Below are positions 18,829-27,496 of a stretch of 64,000 bases of DNA, one piece after another. Numbering within the stretch: the first letter of the stretch is position 1; each line of letters starts with the position of its first letter. Source of the stretch: Siphonodentalium dalli (Eukaryota > Mollusca > Scaphopoda > Gadilida > Siphonodentaliidae); assembly GCA_032622095.1 (NCBI GenBank), contig CP136067.1:80938705-81002704 (forward strand), given 5' to 3'. The notes beneath the pieces were generated by a model. That model saw only the letters and a program-made list of their open reading frames with translations, was not told the DNA's origin and searched no databases. The position numbers and the translations under genes are program-made.

Positions 18829-19382
18829 GAAAATATTTTTATACATTTGACACGGGCGGTAGAGAAATCACATGTCGCATTGACGTTAAAATTGACAAAT
18901 GTTTCCTGGCGTTGTGTTTTTTCAGAGACGGATCAGCATGCATATTTTTCTTGATCATTATTGCATAGCGATCAAACAAATGTTTTTAATTTCGTTAGAT
19001 CATTATCTATTATTTGGTACACATGATTGATATATTTGTTACCTCGTTAGGAAAATATGGAATGTTTTTCTAGTTTTGTTTTTGGAGATGTACATATTTT
19101 ATACATAAAACTGAACACAAGAAAACATACTGAACATTTTTCTTCATCATTACAATCGATAACTTTACTTGGTCATCGTTTATGAACGAAGATGAATTCA
19201 TATGTTAAAACATCTTAATTAATTGCATATACTATCATGAATTTAATCTATAACATATCGAAATAGTGAAAACTACAGATAATGCACTGTAAAGAAACAC
19301 AACGTCAGGAAGCATTTGTCATTTTAATGTCAAAGTATTATGTGCTTTCTCTACCGCCCGCGCAATCGTAATATATGTTCAA
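18829..19382. promoter_or_regulatory. Divergent promoter module, copy 1
   Basis: A 554-bp intergenic block nearly identical to 20439-20993. Its two ends are themselves inverted copies of a ~72-bp box (18853-18924 and 19287-19360) containing GGGCGGTAGAGAAA, TTGACGTTAAAA, TGACAAATG and TTCCTG(G/A)CGTTGTGTTT. A minus-strand TATAAAAATATTTT lies at the left edge and a TAATATATG element at the right edge, so each box points at one gene. Confidence 0.85.
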
Positions 19383-19418
19383 ACACGGCCGTGAACAATT
19401 TTTATTCTGCATTCAAAG

Positions 19419-19607
19419 ATGTCCGAAATCCCCGAACCGTTGATGTCTATACTAAGAGGAACGATAGGGCTATCACCCCAGATAATGCGGGCCGGACACG
19501 CAAAAGAAGTAACCGCCAGTGCAAAACTGGTTATGCAAATATGCAAAAAACAACAGCGTTGGAACAAAAGCAAAAGTCTCAAAAGAAAATCGTGGCGTGA
19601 ACTTTGA
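19419..19607 (+). CDS. Cassette gene B, small basic protein, 62 aa
   Basis: ATG chosen because its context (ATTCTGCATTCAAAG before the ATG) matches that of the gene in the second cassette (21026). The protein is basic at its end (KKQQRWNKSKSLKRKSWREL). No family recognised. Two stem-loops of histone type follow the stop within 57 bases. Other short frames overlap it in both directions, so the call leans on promoter position and 3' signals. Confidence 0.5.
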   Translation: MSEIPEPLMSILRGTIGLSPQIMRAGHAKEVTASAKLVMQICKKQQRWNKSKSLKRKSWREL

Positions 19608-19620
19608 TGCCATACAAAAC

Positions 19621-19636
19621 GGCCCTTTTCAGGGCC
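19621..19636 (+). terminator. Histone-type 3' stem-loop, first of a pair
   Basis: GGCCCTTTTCAGGGCC preceded by AAAAC, 13 bases after the stop of gene B. The 3' flank is AAAAAC, not ACC, so this copy may be the weaker of the two. Confidence 0.75.
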
Positions 19637-19648
19637 AAAAACAAAAAC

Positions 19649-19664
19649 GGTCCTTTTCAGGACC
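19649..19664 (+). terminator. Histone-type 3' stem-loop, compensated variant
   Basis: GGTCCTTTTCAGGACC followed by AACCA. Compared with the other copies the third pair is changed from C-G to T-A, with both sides altered, so the stem is kept. The purine-rich CAAAAAGAAAAAC at 19677-19689 resembles a histone downstream (U7-binding) element and lies 12 bases further on. Confidence 0.85.
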
Positions 19665-19676
19665 AACCAATTTTTT

Positions 19677-19689
19677 CAAAAAGAAAAAC
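19677..19689 (+). promoter_or_regulatory. Candidate histone downstream element of gene B
   Basis: CAAAAAGAAAAAC, at the distance from the stem-loop where metazoan histone pre-mRNAs carry a purine-rich U7 snRNA target. The wider block AAAAG...ACTYTT...ATTGCT recurs at the other cassette ends. Confidence 0.55.
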
Positions 19690-19791
19690 TTTTAGCATTG
19701 CTTAATAACTAATAATGTTCTTTGTACCCTATGTTTTGTTTTGAAAAAATCACGCCACGAATAATTTAAAACAAAATATACTTGCAAATAT

Positions 19792-19891
19792 TTGTTGTTG
19801 AATAAAATATAAATTGAACAATCGTGTTTTTGATTTTTTCAGCAATGAAAGAGTAACCTTTTGGGAAATGTGTGTGGCCCTGAAAAGGGCC
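19792..19891. repeat. Conserved cassette tail, copy 2
   Basis: Second copy of the 18330-18434 block, with AATAAA at 19801-19806 (a possible back-up poly(A) signal for gene B) and the minus-strand stem-loop at its right end. Confidence 0.85.
19876..19891 (-). terminator. Histone-type 3' stem-loop of the 163-aa gene
   Basis: On the minus strand GGCCCTTTTCAGGGCC followed by ACACA, 22 bases after the stop codon, with AAAAC before it and AAAAGGTTACTCTTTC after it. Confidence 0.85.
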
Positions 19892-19913
19892 GTTTTAAAA
19901 TTATCATCTGACT

Positions 19914-20402
19914 TTAACATCGTTTTGTGTTTTTCTTATATCTTGACATATCTTTCCCATGAGAACCAATAGCTTTTGCGAATTCATCACTTTTCTCTGT
20001 ATCTTTAGATTCTTTACAAGGAAGACGAAATCTGACTTTTGTCTCAGTAGAAGGCTTCATGATACTTTTAGGTTCTTTTTCTTTCGCAGCCAATATTTTT
20101 TCTTTTTTGATCTGTTTCTGTTCTTTCGATTTCTGAACATCATGAACCCTGATTGGTATATCTATCTCTTCTGCAACGAAACGAAGATTCACTTTTACTT
20201 CTTGATGCGTTACTTGTGTTTTCACGTCAATATCCCTGCGAAGACATCTCAGTTCATCTAAAATCGCTTTTAAAATGAGTGTATCTCCACCTATAGTCAT
20301 TGTCGTATTAGCTTGGCCTGTTGACTGTGGTGCCGCATATGTATTCTGTACAACAGGATTACTGTATATCTCACTCTGAAGAAATTCTGTTAACGGATCC
20401 AT
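19914..20402 (-). CDS. Cassette gene A', lysine-rich protein, 163 aa
   Basis: Start taken at MDPLTEFL, which has AAG before and G after the ATG; an upstream in-frame ATG at 20456 falls in the TATA box itself and would be outside the transcript. The N-terminal third is polar, residues ~40-65 (LILKAILDELRCLRRDIDV) look helical or coiled, and the second half is highly charged with many Lys (KEQKQIKKEKILAAKEKE) and a repeated S(I)M-K-P-like basic section. No domain recognised. It is driven by the second divergent module and ends in a histone-type stem-loop. Confidence 0.65.
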   Translation of the reverse strand: MDPLTEFLQSEIYSNPVVQNTYAAPQSTGQANTTMTIGGDTLILKAILDELRCLRRDIDVKTQVTHQEVKVNLRFVAEEIDIPIRVHDVQKSKEQKQIKKEKILAAKEKEPKSIMKPSTETKVRFRLPCKESKDTEKSDEFAKAIGSHGKDMSRYKKNTKRC

Positions 20403-20438
20403 CTTTGATAGCAATGCAATGTAACGTTGATCAAATTC

Positions 20439-20993
20439 GAAAATATTTTTATACATTTGACACGGGCGTCAATGAAATCACATAATACTTTGACGTTAAA
20501 ATTGACAAATGTTTCCTGGCGTTGTGTTTTTTCAGAGACGGATCAGCATTCATATTTTTCTTGATCATTATTGCATAGCGATCAAACAAATGTTTTTTAT
20601 TTCGTTAGATCATTATCTATTATTTGGTACACATGATTGATATATTTGTTACCTCGTTAGGAAAATATGGAATGTTTTTCTAGTTTTGTTTTTGGAGATG
20701 TACATATTTTATACATAAAACTGAACACAAGAAAACATACTGAACATTTTTCTTCATCATTACAATCGATAACTTTACTTGGTCATCGTTTATGAACGAA
20801 GATGAATTCATATGTTAAAACATCTTAATTAATTGCATATACTATCATGAATTTAATCTATAACATATCGAAATAGTGAAAACTACAGATAATGCACTGT
20901 AAAGAAACACAACGTCAGGAAGCATTTGTCATTTTTAACGTCAAAGTATTATGTGCTTTCTCTACCGCCCGCACAATCGTAATATATGTTCAA
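20439..20993. promoter_or_regulatory. Divergent promoter module, copy 2
   Basis: Nearly identical to 18829-19382, with differences concentrated in the first 40 bases. The inverted boxes are at 20463-20534 and 20898-20970, the minus-strand TATA at about 20446-20453 and the plus-strand TAATATATG near 20980. Confidence 0.85.
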
Positions 20994-21025
20994 GACGGAT
21001 CTTCTGACTTATTCTACATTCAAAG

Positions 21026-21493
21026 ATGACTGCTGTAAACATAACAGATCTTGACGAGATAATGGTACAGGGGGTATACTGTAAAGCAGTGTGCGGCGGC
21101 GAAGAAATATCTCTGTTTTGGAGGGCACTCAGCGTTGCGGTTTACGGGACGACCGATGGATGGATGGTTCTGAGAGATGCGGCAGTTGACCTGTACTACG
21201 CAGAGAGTGACGAACTTGGTGCGTCGGCACAAGATTTACGGCGCACACCACTTTTGGCTGAATCAAGATTGATGGTTGAATTAGCGGCGACTGTTATACA
21301 GCGACCTATCGTCATGTTTGATGCTACCAGAGGCGGCTACAAATCAACACCAAGATTCAAGTCATCAATAACTCTAGTGTGGATCCCACACGTTTGCCAC
21401 GAGCATTATTGTGAATGCGAAATATGGATGAGGCGAGGAGACAAATCAATTGAAGTTTTGGCGAACAAAGAAGTTCAATGTGGCGGATTCTAA
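21026..21493 (+). CDS. Cassette gene B', OTU-like fold without catalytic cysteine, 155 aa
   Basis: The segment EEISLFWRALSVAVYG (residues 26-41) followed by VLRDAAVDLYY resembles the OTU deubiquitinase core (DGNCFFRALS...LYG...R), RPIVMF (93-98) resembles its central strand, and the late HEHY (125-128) resembles the catalytic histidine. The position of the catalytic Cys is occupied by a non-Cys residue, so if it is an OTU relative it is probably a pseudoenzyme, perhaps binding ubiquitin. This is motif recognition only. The base composition is richer in GC than the neighbours, which hints at a separate origin. It is driven by the second module and ends in a stem-loop 19 bases after the stop. 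Confidence 0.65.
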   Translation: MTAVNITDLDEIMVQGVYCKAVCGGEEISLFWRALSVAVYGTTDGWMVLRDAAVDLYYAESDELGASAQDLRRTPLLAESRLMVELAATVIQRPIVMFDATRGGYKSTPRFKSSITLVWIPHVCHEHYCECEIWMRRGDKSIEVLANKEVQCGGF

Positions 21494-21512
21494 ACTATAA
21501 CAAAAATAAAAC

Positions 21513-21528
21513 GGCCCTTTTCAGGGCC
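21513..21528 (+). terminator. Histone-type 3' stem-loop of gene B'
   Basis: GGCCCTTTTCAGGGCC preceded by AATAAAAC and followed by ACCAAA. CGAAAAGAAAAAC at 21539-21551 lies 10 bases downstream as a candidate histone downstream element. Confidence 0.85.
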
Positions 21529-21538
21529 ACCAAATATT

Positions 21539-21551
21539 CGAAAAGAAAAAC
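21539..21551 (+). promoter_or_regulatory. Candidate histone downstream element of gene B'
   Basis: CGAAAAGAAAAAC, followed by TCTTGATTGCT; the same series of elements follows the stem-loop of gene B. Confidence 0.55.
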
Positions 21552-21608
21552 TCTTGATTGCTAATTGATATTTTCCAAAGTGAGATTTTCCTTTTGAAAA
21601 AAAATAAT

Positions 21609-22075
21609 TCTAAGTCCATTTTCATTTTTTCCGATCAGAAATATCACATCAATGACAGGAATATCTATCCTCAGGGGGGAACTATGGCCCAGTACCCATC
21701 AGTGGGGGCACTATGGCCCAGTACCCCCCAGTGGGGGGCACTATGGCCCAGTACCCCCCAGTGGGGGGCACTATGGCCCAGTACCCCCCAGTGGGGGGCA
21801 CTATGGCCCAGTATCGAATACTGGACCATAGATCGTCCAGTATTCGATACTGGGCCATAGTGCCCCCACTGGGGGGCACTATGGCCCAGTATCGAATACT
21901 GGACGATCTATGGTCCAGTATTCGATACTGGGCCATAGTGCCCCCCACTGGGGGGTACTGGGCCATAGTGCCCCCCACTGGGGGGTACTGGGCCATAGTG
22001 CCCCCCACTGGGGGGTACTGGGCCATAGTGCCCCCCACTGGGGGGTACTGGGCCATAGTGCCCCCCATTACTACT
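21609..22075 (-). repeat. Right inverted terminal repeat of the Polinton
   Basis: Inverted match of 4856-5187 but 135 bp longer. It has the same ~75-bp inner unique segment, about five inner units, two 64-bp palindromes (21799-21862 and 21877-21940) with loops in opposite orientation (CCATAGATCG and CGATCTATGG), and about five outer units. The copy number of the ~30-bp unit therefore differs between the two ends. Confidence 0.95.
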
Positions 22076-22081
22076 GTTGAA
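22076..22081. repeat. Polinton target site duplication, right copy
   Basis: GTTGAA, identical to 4850-4855. Confidence 0.95.
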
Positions 22082-25000
22082 CATATATACAGATCACTGG
22101 ACACCCCCTCTCTCGAGTTAGTCATAAGTTTGTATATGTATTTATTTAAAATCGGGTTTGTTTGTTGCGTTTGTTGGCTTGTACGTATCATTATTTGAAA
22201 CAGTTAGTCAAAATAATCCTGATTTTCCTCACGTATGAATGACTGCACAGCTTAGCAAATTGTACCAAAGTTCGGGGTGGGGGTCGAGACACCCAATCAA
22301 CCCCTGTCGTCACGTCCCTGTTCAGCTGACAAGTTCCGTGTGTTCTTCACAACATCTTCGGAATTTGATTCAGGAGGCCTAGAGCTGTCATGTTTAGATA
22401 TGCTTGCCATCATCAATAAACACACTTTAACTTGAAAAAAGATGCGATTAAGTCGGATTGGCAGCAAATTATGTGCCGTGTATACACACATAGAAGAACA
22501 GCATGACTTTCACAACAAACATGCACTTTATAACTATAAGATACAAATGATACTTGTGTCAAATACATGAGCCATGTTTGACGCTGGGGGAGAGTTTCGG
22601 AGACCACGTGGATTTCAAAATCTGACCTAGAATCCGAAATTAGCTCCGCCCCCCGTAATCGGCTTTGGATTCTCAATCCGGATTTTAGCGAAATTACGGC
22701 TCTGTGGATTATCGATCGACCACAGAATATAAAAATCTACGTACCAAGCAACACCACGGTGTTGCGTAATAATTAACAGCGCCTCTGGCGTTAAGCGATC
22801 AGGGAGATAATTCGTGGCGTTCATTTCTTATAACCCGGGAATGGTCTGATTTGATTGCCATATTAGTCCAAACATTCGACCAAAATTAGGTAAACATTTG
22901 AATCTGGTCTAAAATCAACACATTTCACACCAAATACGGCACGGTTGAAATATCAAACTCTCGAACCAATTCAAACCCAATATTTGTTCGAAATTTCCGA
23001 CCAAATTGATTGTTGGGCCAGACATGACATTTCCAACTGTTGAAACTTTTCGCCAAAGTTGGGGGTTGTGTGAAACAGCCCACTCCATGCATGTCGCTAA
23101 ATTTCTTCACTCATGTATAAAGACCTTCCAACGGGACGAAATGAGTTATTGGTCACGTTATATATATATTTTATAATTTAATTGTTTATTCGTATTATGG
23201 GGTGGAAAAAGTGATCATGCTTCTTTTTTTTTGGCAAATCGTAGGACTGAATGAGCTAGCCCACATTTCCAAAACTTGAAGAGCTTCAGGCCAGTCCGAG
23301 TGCTAGGCATTTACAGTTTTCAGGTTCAGATTTCAAAATTTACTGACACCAGACCGAACCGAGTTCGGCCCATCAGTGGGCCCTGGTCCCTAGCTCCCCG
23401 GTGGCCACGAAAGAACTGCTAATCAATCAAAGAAAAACAGACCGAGGTCTGAATAATTTAATTGAGTTAGACCTCTAAAATCTGTGTTGTTAGCATTTTG
23501 CAGTGTTCAGGGTCAAATATAAAAAACCCTCTTTATCCCTCCCTCGCCGGTATATATCCAGTCAAAATTATAATAACAAAAAAATCAAAGCATGTGAGGT
23601 ACCAGTTGCGAAATACAAAGCCGAAGGGTGTGCATGCACATGGATATTGCGCGATCATGCATGCTGTGAGTTTGGTCTGGTTCCAAGGGAGGGTGGAGTT
23701 GGAAATCTGAAGTGGACAGATATTGGACAGATGGGACTTATTTTCAAGATATTTTACTGTTCGCATACATATTCTTTAGTCCCATACATAGCACGATGAA
23801 GCAAATTACAAGGGTTTGCTCACTCAAATCAACACAAAAAGAAGAAAAGTATTGTGTACAATTGAGAATTTCGAAACGAAAGAGATAATGTTTTTGGAGA
23901 ACAAATTACGTATGTTTCCCTCCAAGAATGCCATCGTTACTTTAAACACAGTTGACCAAATACGCGATTTAGCCTGACATAATGCCCCCAAAGTAACACT
24001 ACCAAACGTTCCGATTCTGTTTTCGGAGTGTTCCTATTCACAACACGCACATTTTCTGATTCCTGACATGGATAAATATTTACCGTAGTCCAGTTAATTG
24101 CTTCATTTTGCTGGACGGTAAATTGTCCTAAGATTGACTGAGTACTACGAAGTAGTATATTATATTACAACATACACACAACGTCACTGGTGTTGATTTT
24201 GATGCGATGTTTTTTTTTCATTTCCTATAATATCTTGAGGTATACTTTATTAAAATTCCGACACTTGGTTTTAAATAAGCTATTATTTCTTAGTTTGACA
24301 AAATAAAAGAAAGTATTCGGTAATACGAATACGAGGCCGACAACGTGAGGCCATATATATACTCTGTACATAAAATATACTAAAATACATTTATAATGTA
24401 CATAAAATACTCTTTCTTGAAAATATATGTCAGTAATTTCTGAAGCCCAAAGCCCCCCTCCCCACACACACACATATCTGTACCCCCCAGTTCTGAATCT
24501 AAAAGCTACCTACAAGAGCCACCATTATGGGAACCAGACACTCGCTCAGAATATAATGTTAACAAATTGTTCCCAGGTGGACCCCTGATTATTCGAAGGT
24601 TTATCAATCATCCATGCACCATATCCTAGTATACACTGGTCTCTAAACGTCACATCTGATAGTTCTGTGTTCCCAATGATTGCAAACCTATGTATATCGT
24701 ATTATTTCTGGGGTACAATATAGGTTTGGATTAGGATTATAAAATAATATAACAATAATAACATCCATTTTACCACCGCCACAAACTTAGGACTACATCT
24801 CTATATAAACATCACTATATATATGTATGGACCATATGACCAAACGATTCAACCTATATGAGCATTGAGTTTGGCTCAAAGAGAGATAATTTTATATCTG
24901 CGCACTTGAGCAGTTTATTTACAAACTCAATAATGTTAATAGGGATCAGGAAATAACGACGCATGCCAAGACCAAACATACATGTACATTTTATAAACGA

Positions 25001-25179
25001 AACAATGTGAGCATGTAACATTAGTCAGTGGAGGTACTACTACCTTAATTTACAGTAATTTAGTAACGGTATCGGGGAATATTCGAACAAACAATAACTA
25101 GATGTATCTTGTATCATCGTTGATTGATTATTTGCCCTGTTATTTGATATACCGTACTGACTATCTTAAGCCAAATTGA
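22082..25179. other. Flank to the right of the Polinton, no gene seen
   Basis: Only short chance frames. It includes TA-rich tracts (23160-23175) and a short CA run (24463-24475). No repeat shared with the rest of the window was noticed. Confidence 0.45.
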
Positions 25180-25705
25180 CATTTAATAAATAATTGAGCT
25201 TAAGCGCAATAAAGAATCTCTATGTAATATAAGAATATTGCGCTTAAGCACAATACGAATATTCCTTATTGCGCTTAAGTATAATTAAGTTTGTGCTTAA
25301 GCGCAATTAGATATTCCATATTGCACTGAAGCGCAATTAGATCATCCTTTAGCGCAATAATATCTTCCATTATTGTGCTTAGTCGCATATATCTTTCCTT
25401 ATTGCGCGTAAGCACAATTAGGGATTCTTATGGGCTTAAGCAACATTACATTTAGCATAATAAGGAAAATGTAATTGTGCTTAAGGGCAATGAGGAATCC
25501 CTAATTTCACTTAAGCACAATAAGGGAAGATCTAATTACGCTTAAGCCCAATAAGGGAAGATCTTATTGCGCTTAAGTGAAATAAGGAACATTTAATTAT
25601 ACTTAGGTGTAATAAGGAATATTCTTATTGCGCTTAAGCACAATAAGGAATATTATTATTGTGCTTGTGCAATTATAGATTCTTTATTGCACTTAATCTC
25701 AATTA
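25180..25705. repeat. Array of imperfect 18-bp palindromes
   Basis: About 18-20 degenerate copies of ATTGCGCTTAAGCGCAAT, a perfect palindrome in its best form, are separated by 8-15 AT-rich bases such as AAGGAATAT. Copies often read TTGTGCTTAAGCACAA, which stays palindromic. Confidence 0.85.
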
Positions 25706-27496
25706 TTTATTGAATGACAATTTTGCTTCCCATATGTCGCTCATCACAATTTCAAAGTAAAATGTGCTACTTCCGGCGCGAAATTGGTAATTACACTGAC
25801 CTACGAAAGTTTTCAACGATGAATACTGTTTATATCAGGAAAATGAGGACATCGATAACATTTGGTAACATTATCCGAAAAAGCGAAAATGTACAGCATA
25901 AATTAAGAGTCTGATTGCATGCTCCTTTAATGTTGTCGGTAGAAAACTGGACGTTTCTAATCGAAATCTAAAGGTCATCGCTCGGGCGACAATTTAACTT
26001 ACTCGGGCGACAACCGAACATACAGGGCGGGAATCACCGTTTTCAACAGTTTGTTGGCTTATTTTTGGCAACAAAGTGATCGGGGAACGGTTGACGCTGG
26101 AGCTAAACATTAATTATTGATATCTGTTTTCTTCAAGTTTATCCGCCGGTAAATTAAAAAAATTCTCGGGCGACAAAGCGGAATAACTCATAACGGAATC
26201 GGCATTTGCTCGAACGGAATGAGTTTTCGAGGAACAGATCCTCCACAGTGTATATACTTCAGCGATTTAATCAATCCATCTTGGAATTGGAGTCATCTGT
26301 TGAAACAAACGATAATATTGATGGATAATAACCCGAGCACGTAAACGATTAAACGAGAGTATCCCTTAAATATGACGTCACGGATACGTGCAATGACCAA
26401 ATATCAAGGTGAACACATTTCACCCACTATCGATAACATAGCAGTACAATGTCTCCGTTGGTTAATTTCTTTGTAATTTTGTCATTGGTCAAGTATAAGT
26501 CACATGGGGCAAACTTGACATTTTCTTGCTCGTCATGTGAACGCGCCATAAGAATCGGGTGGTTATTTTCAGTGTACATGTATTTTACGTTATTCTGGCT
26601 GTGTTGCACGGTGGGGCCATTGCGTGTGCGGAGGAAGCTACGGAGAATTTGGATTGTATGTTCATATGTAGTCGATTGTGATTACGGTCAACTCACACGG
26701 GACATCATCCATAAAAAGACTAACTTCCTGTCTGGCTGTGACAGGAAACGGTCTTGGTCGTTTTTCGTAATATTAGTTAATTGGTATTCCAATATATCAA
26801 TAACAATAGGCGATAGGGCAGAAAATATCTTTAACATCCATCAAAAGCATTACCCGATGATTATGAAACGTCGATGAAATTTGATTTGTTTTTCTGATTG
26901 GAGAATGCGGTTGATTCACTGATCACACAGATAAGGCGCTCATTCCCTTTATGTGAAGCATACCATGATATCACCGGAATCGTACGCCGGATTCTAGGTG
27001 TTTTATAAATGTACCCACCCACGGTAAAGTGGTCATGCTAATTTGCAATGATATTGGTGAGACGAATAAAGAGTACCGTTATGTTATTTTTTTTCTATAA
27101 AGTTTTTTCGTGGTCTTTGGCTAATTTAACCGAATCGAGGAAAAGACATTCTGTATATAAAACATTCAACACATGGTATTGTAAACTATTTTAATAATGG
27201 CTGTGGTGTTTGTTGAAATCCGACCATCATTGATACGACAACCATAGTCAGAAATGATAACACCCTCAAGATTATATCATTAGGCATTACTAGGCAATAT
27301 ATTGGACCTTTAATGTAGTGATTGTGAAAAATGTGTATATGTAACTTAGTTGTAGTTGATTATATGTATTTTTTGTATGTGTGTATATATATATGGTGTG
27401 CGCTTGGTGAGAAAGCAAGTGAAAACTTTTTTAAAATCTGACGTGCCAAACTAAAGTTATGATAACTATGACATATATTTACACACCATACGTATA
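25706..27496. other. No gene supported
   Basis: A 142-codon frame at 26449-26877 has no recognisable domain and no repeat support. A family A fragment lies at 27237-27300. TTTT and TA tracts are common. Confidence 0.4.

Larger units (their letters stand above)
4856..22075. mobile_element. Intact Polinton/Maverick element, 17,220 bp
   Basis: Seen: exact 6-bp target duplication, 5'-AG...CT-3' ends, inverted terminal repeats of 332 and 467 bp, and all six hallmark Polinton proteins: integrase, protein-primed DNA polymerase B, cysteine protease, packaging ATPase, and major and minor capsid proteins. None of these frames is interrupted. Known for the family: Polintons self-synthesise their DNA with their own polymerase, integrate with a retroviral-type integrase, and encode virion-type proteins, so they may alternate between transposon and virus-like life styles. 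Inference: the unbroken genes and perfect duplication indicate a young insertion. The right-hand 4.5 kb carries an unusual set of accessory genes, described below. Confidence 0.97.

Noticed and set aside
19340-19600. Alternative 86-codon frame overlapping gene B
   Set aside because: Its start lies inside the promoter module upstream of the probable transcription start; gene B matches the conserved start context of the second cassette.
25180-25705. CRISPR array
   Set aside because: Repeats are degenerate palindromes with AT-rich non-unique spacers in a eukaryotic setting, and no cas genes are present.
26449-26877. 142-codon frame with cysteine- and aromatic-rich sequence
   Set aside because: No domain, no promoter or splice context, and antisense frames of similar quality; treated as chance.
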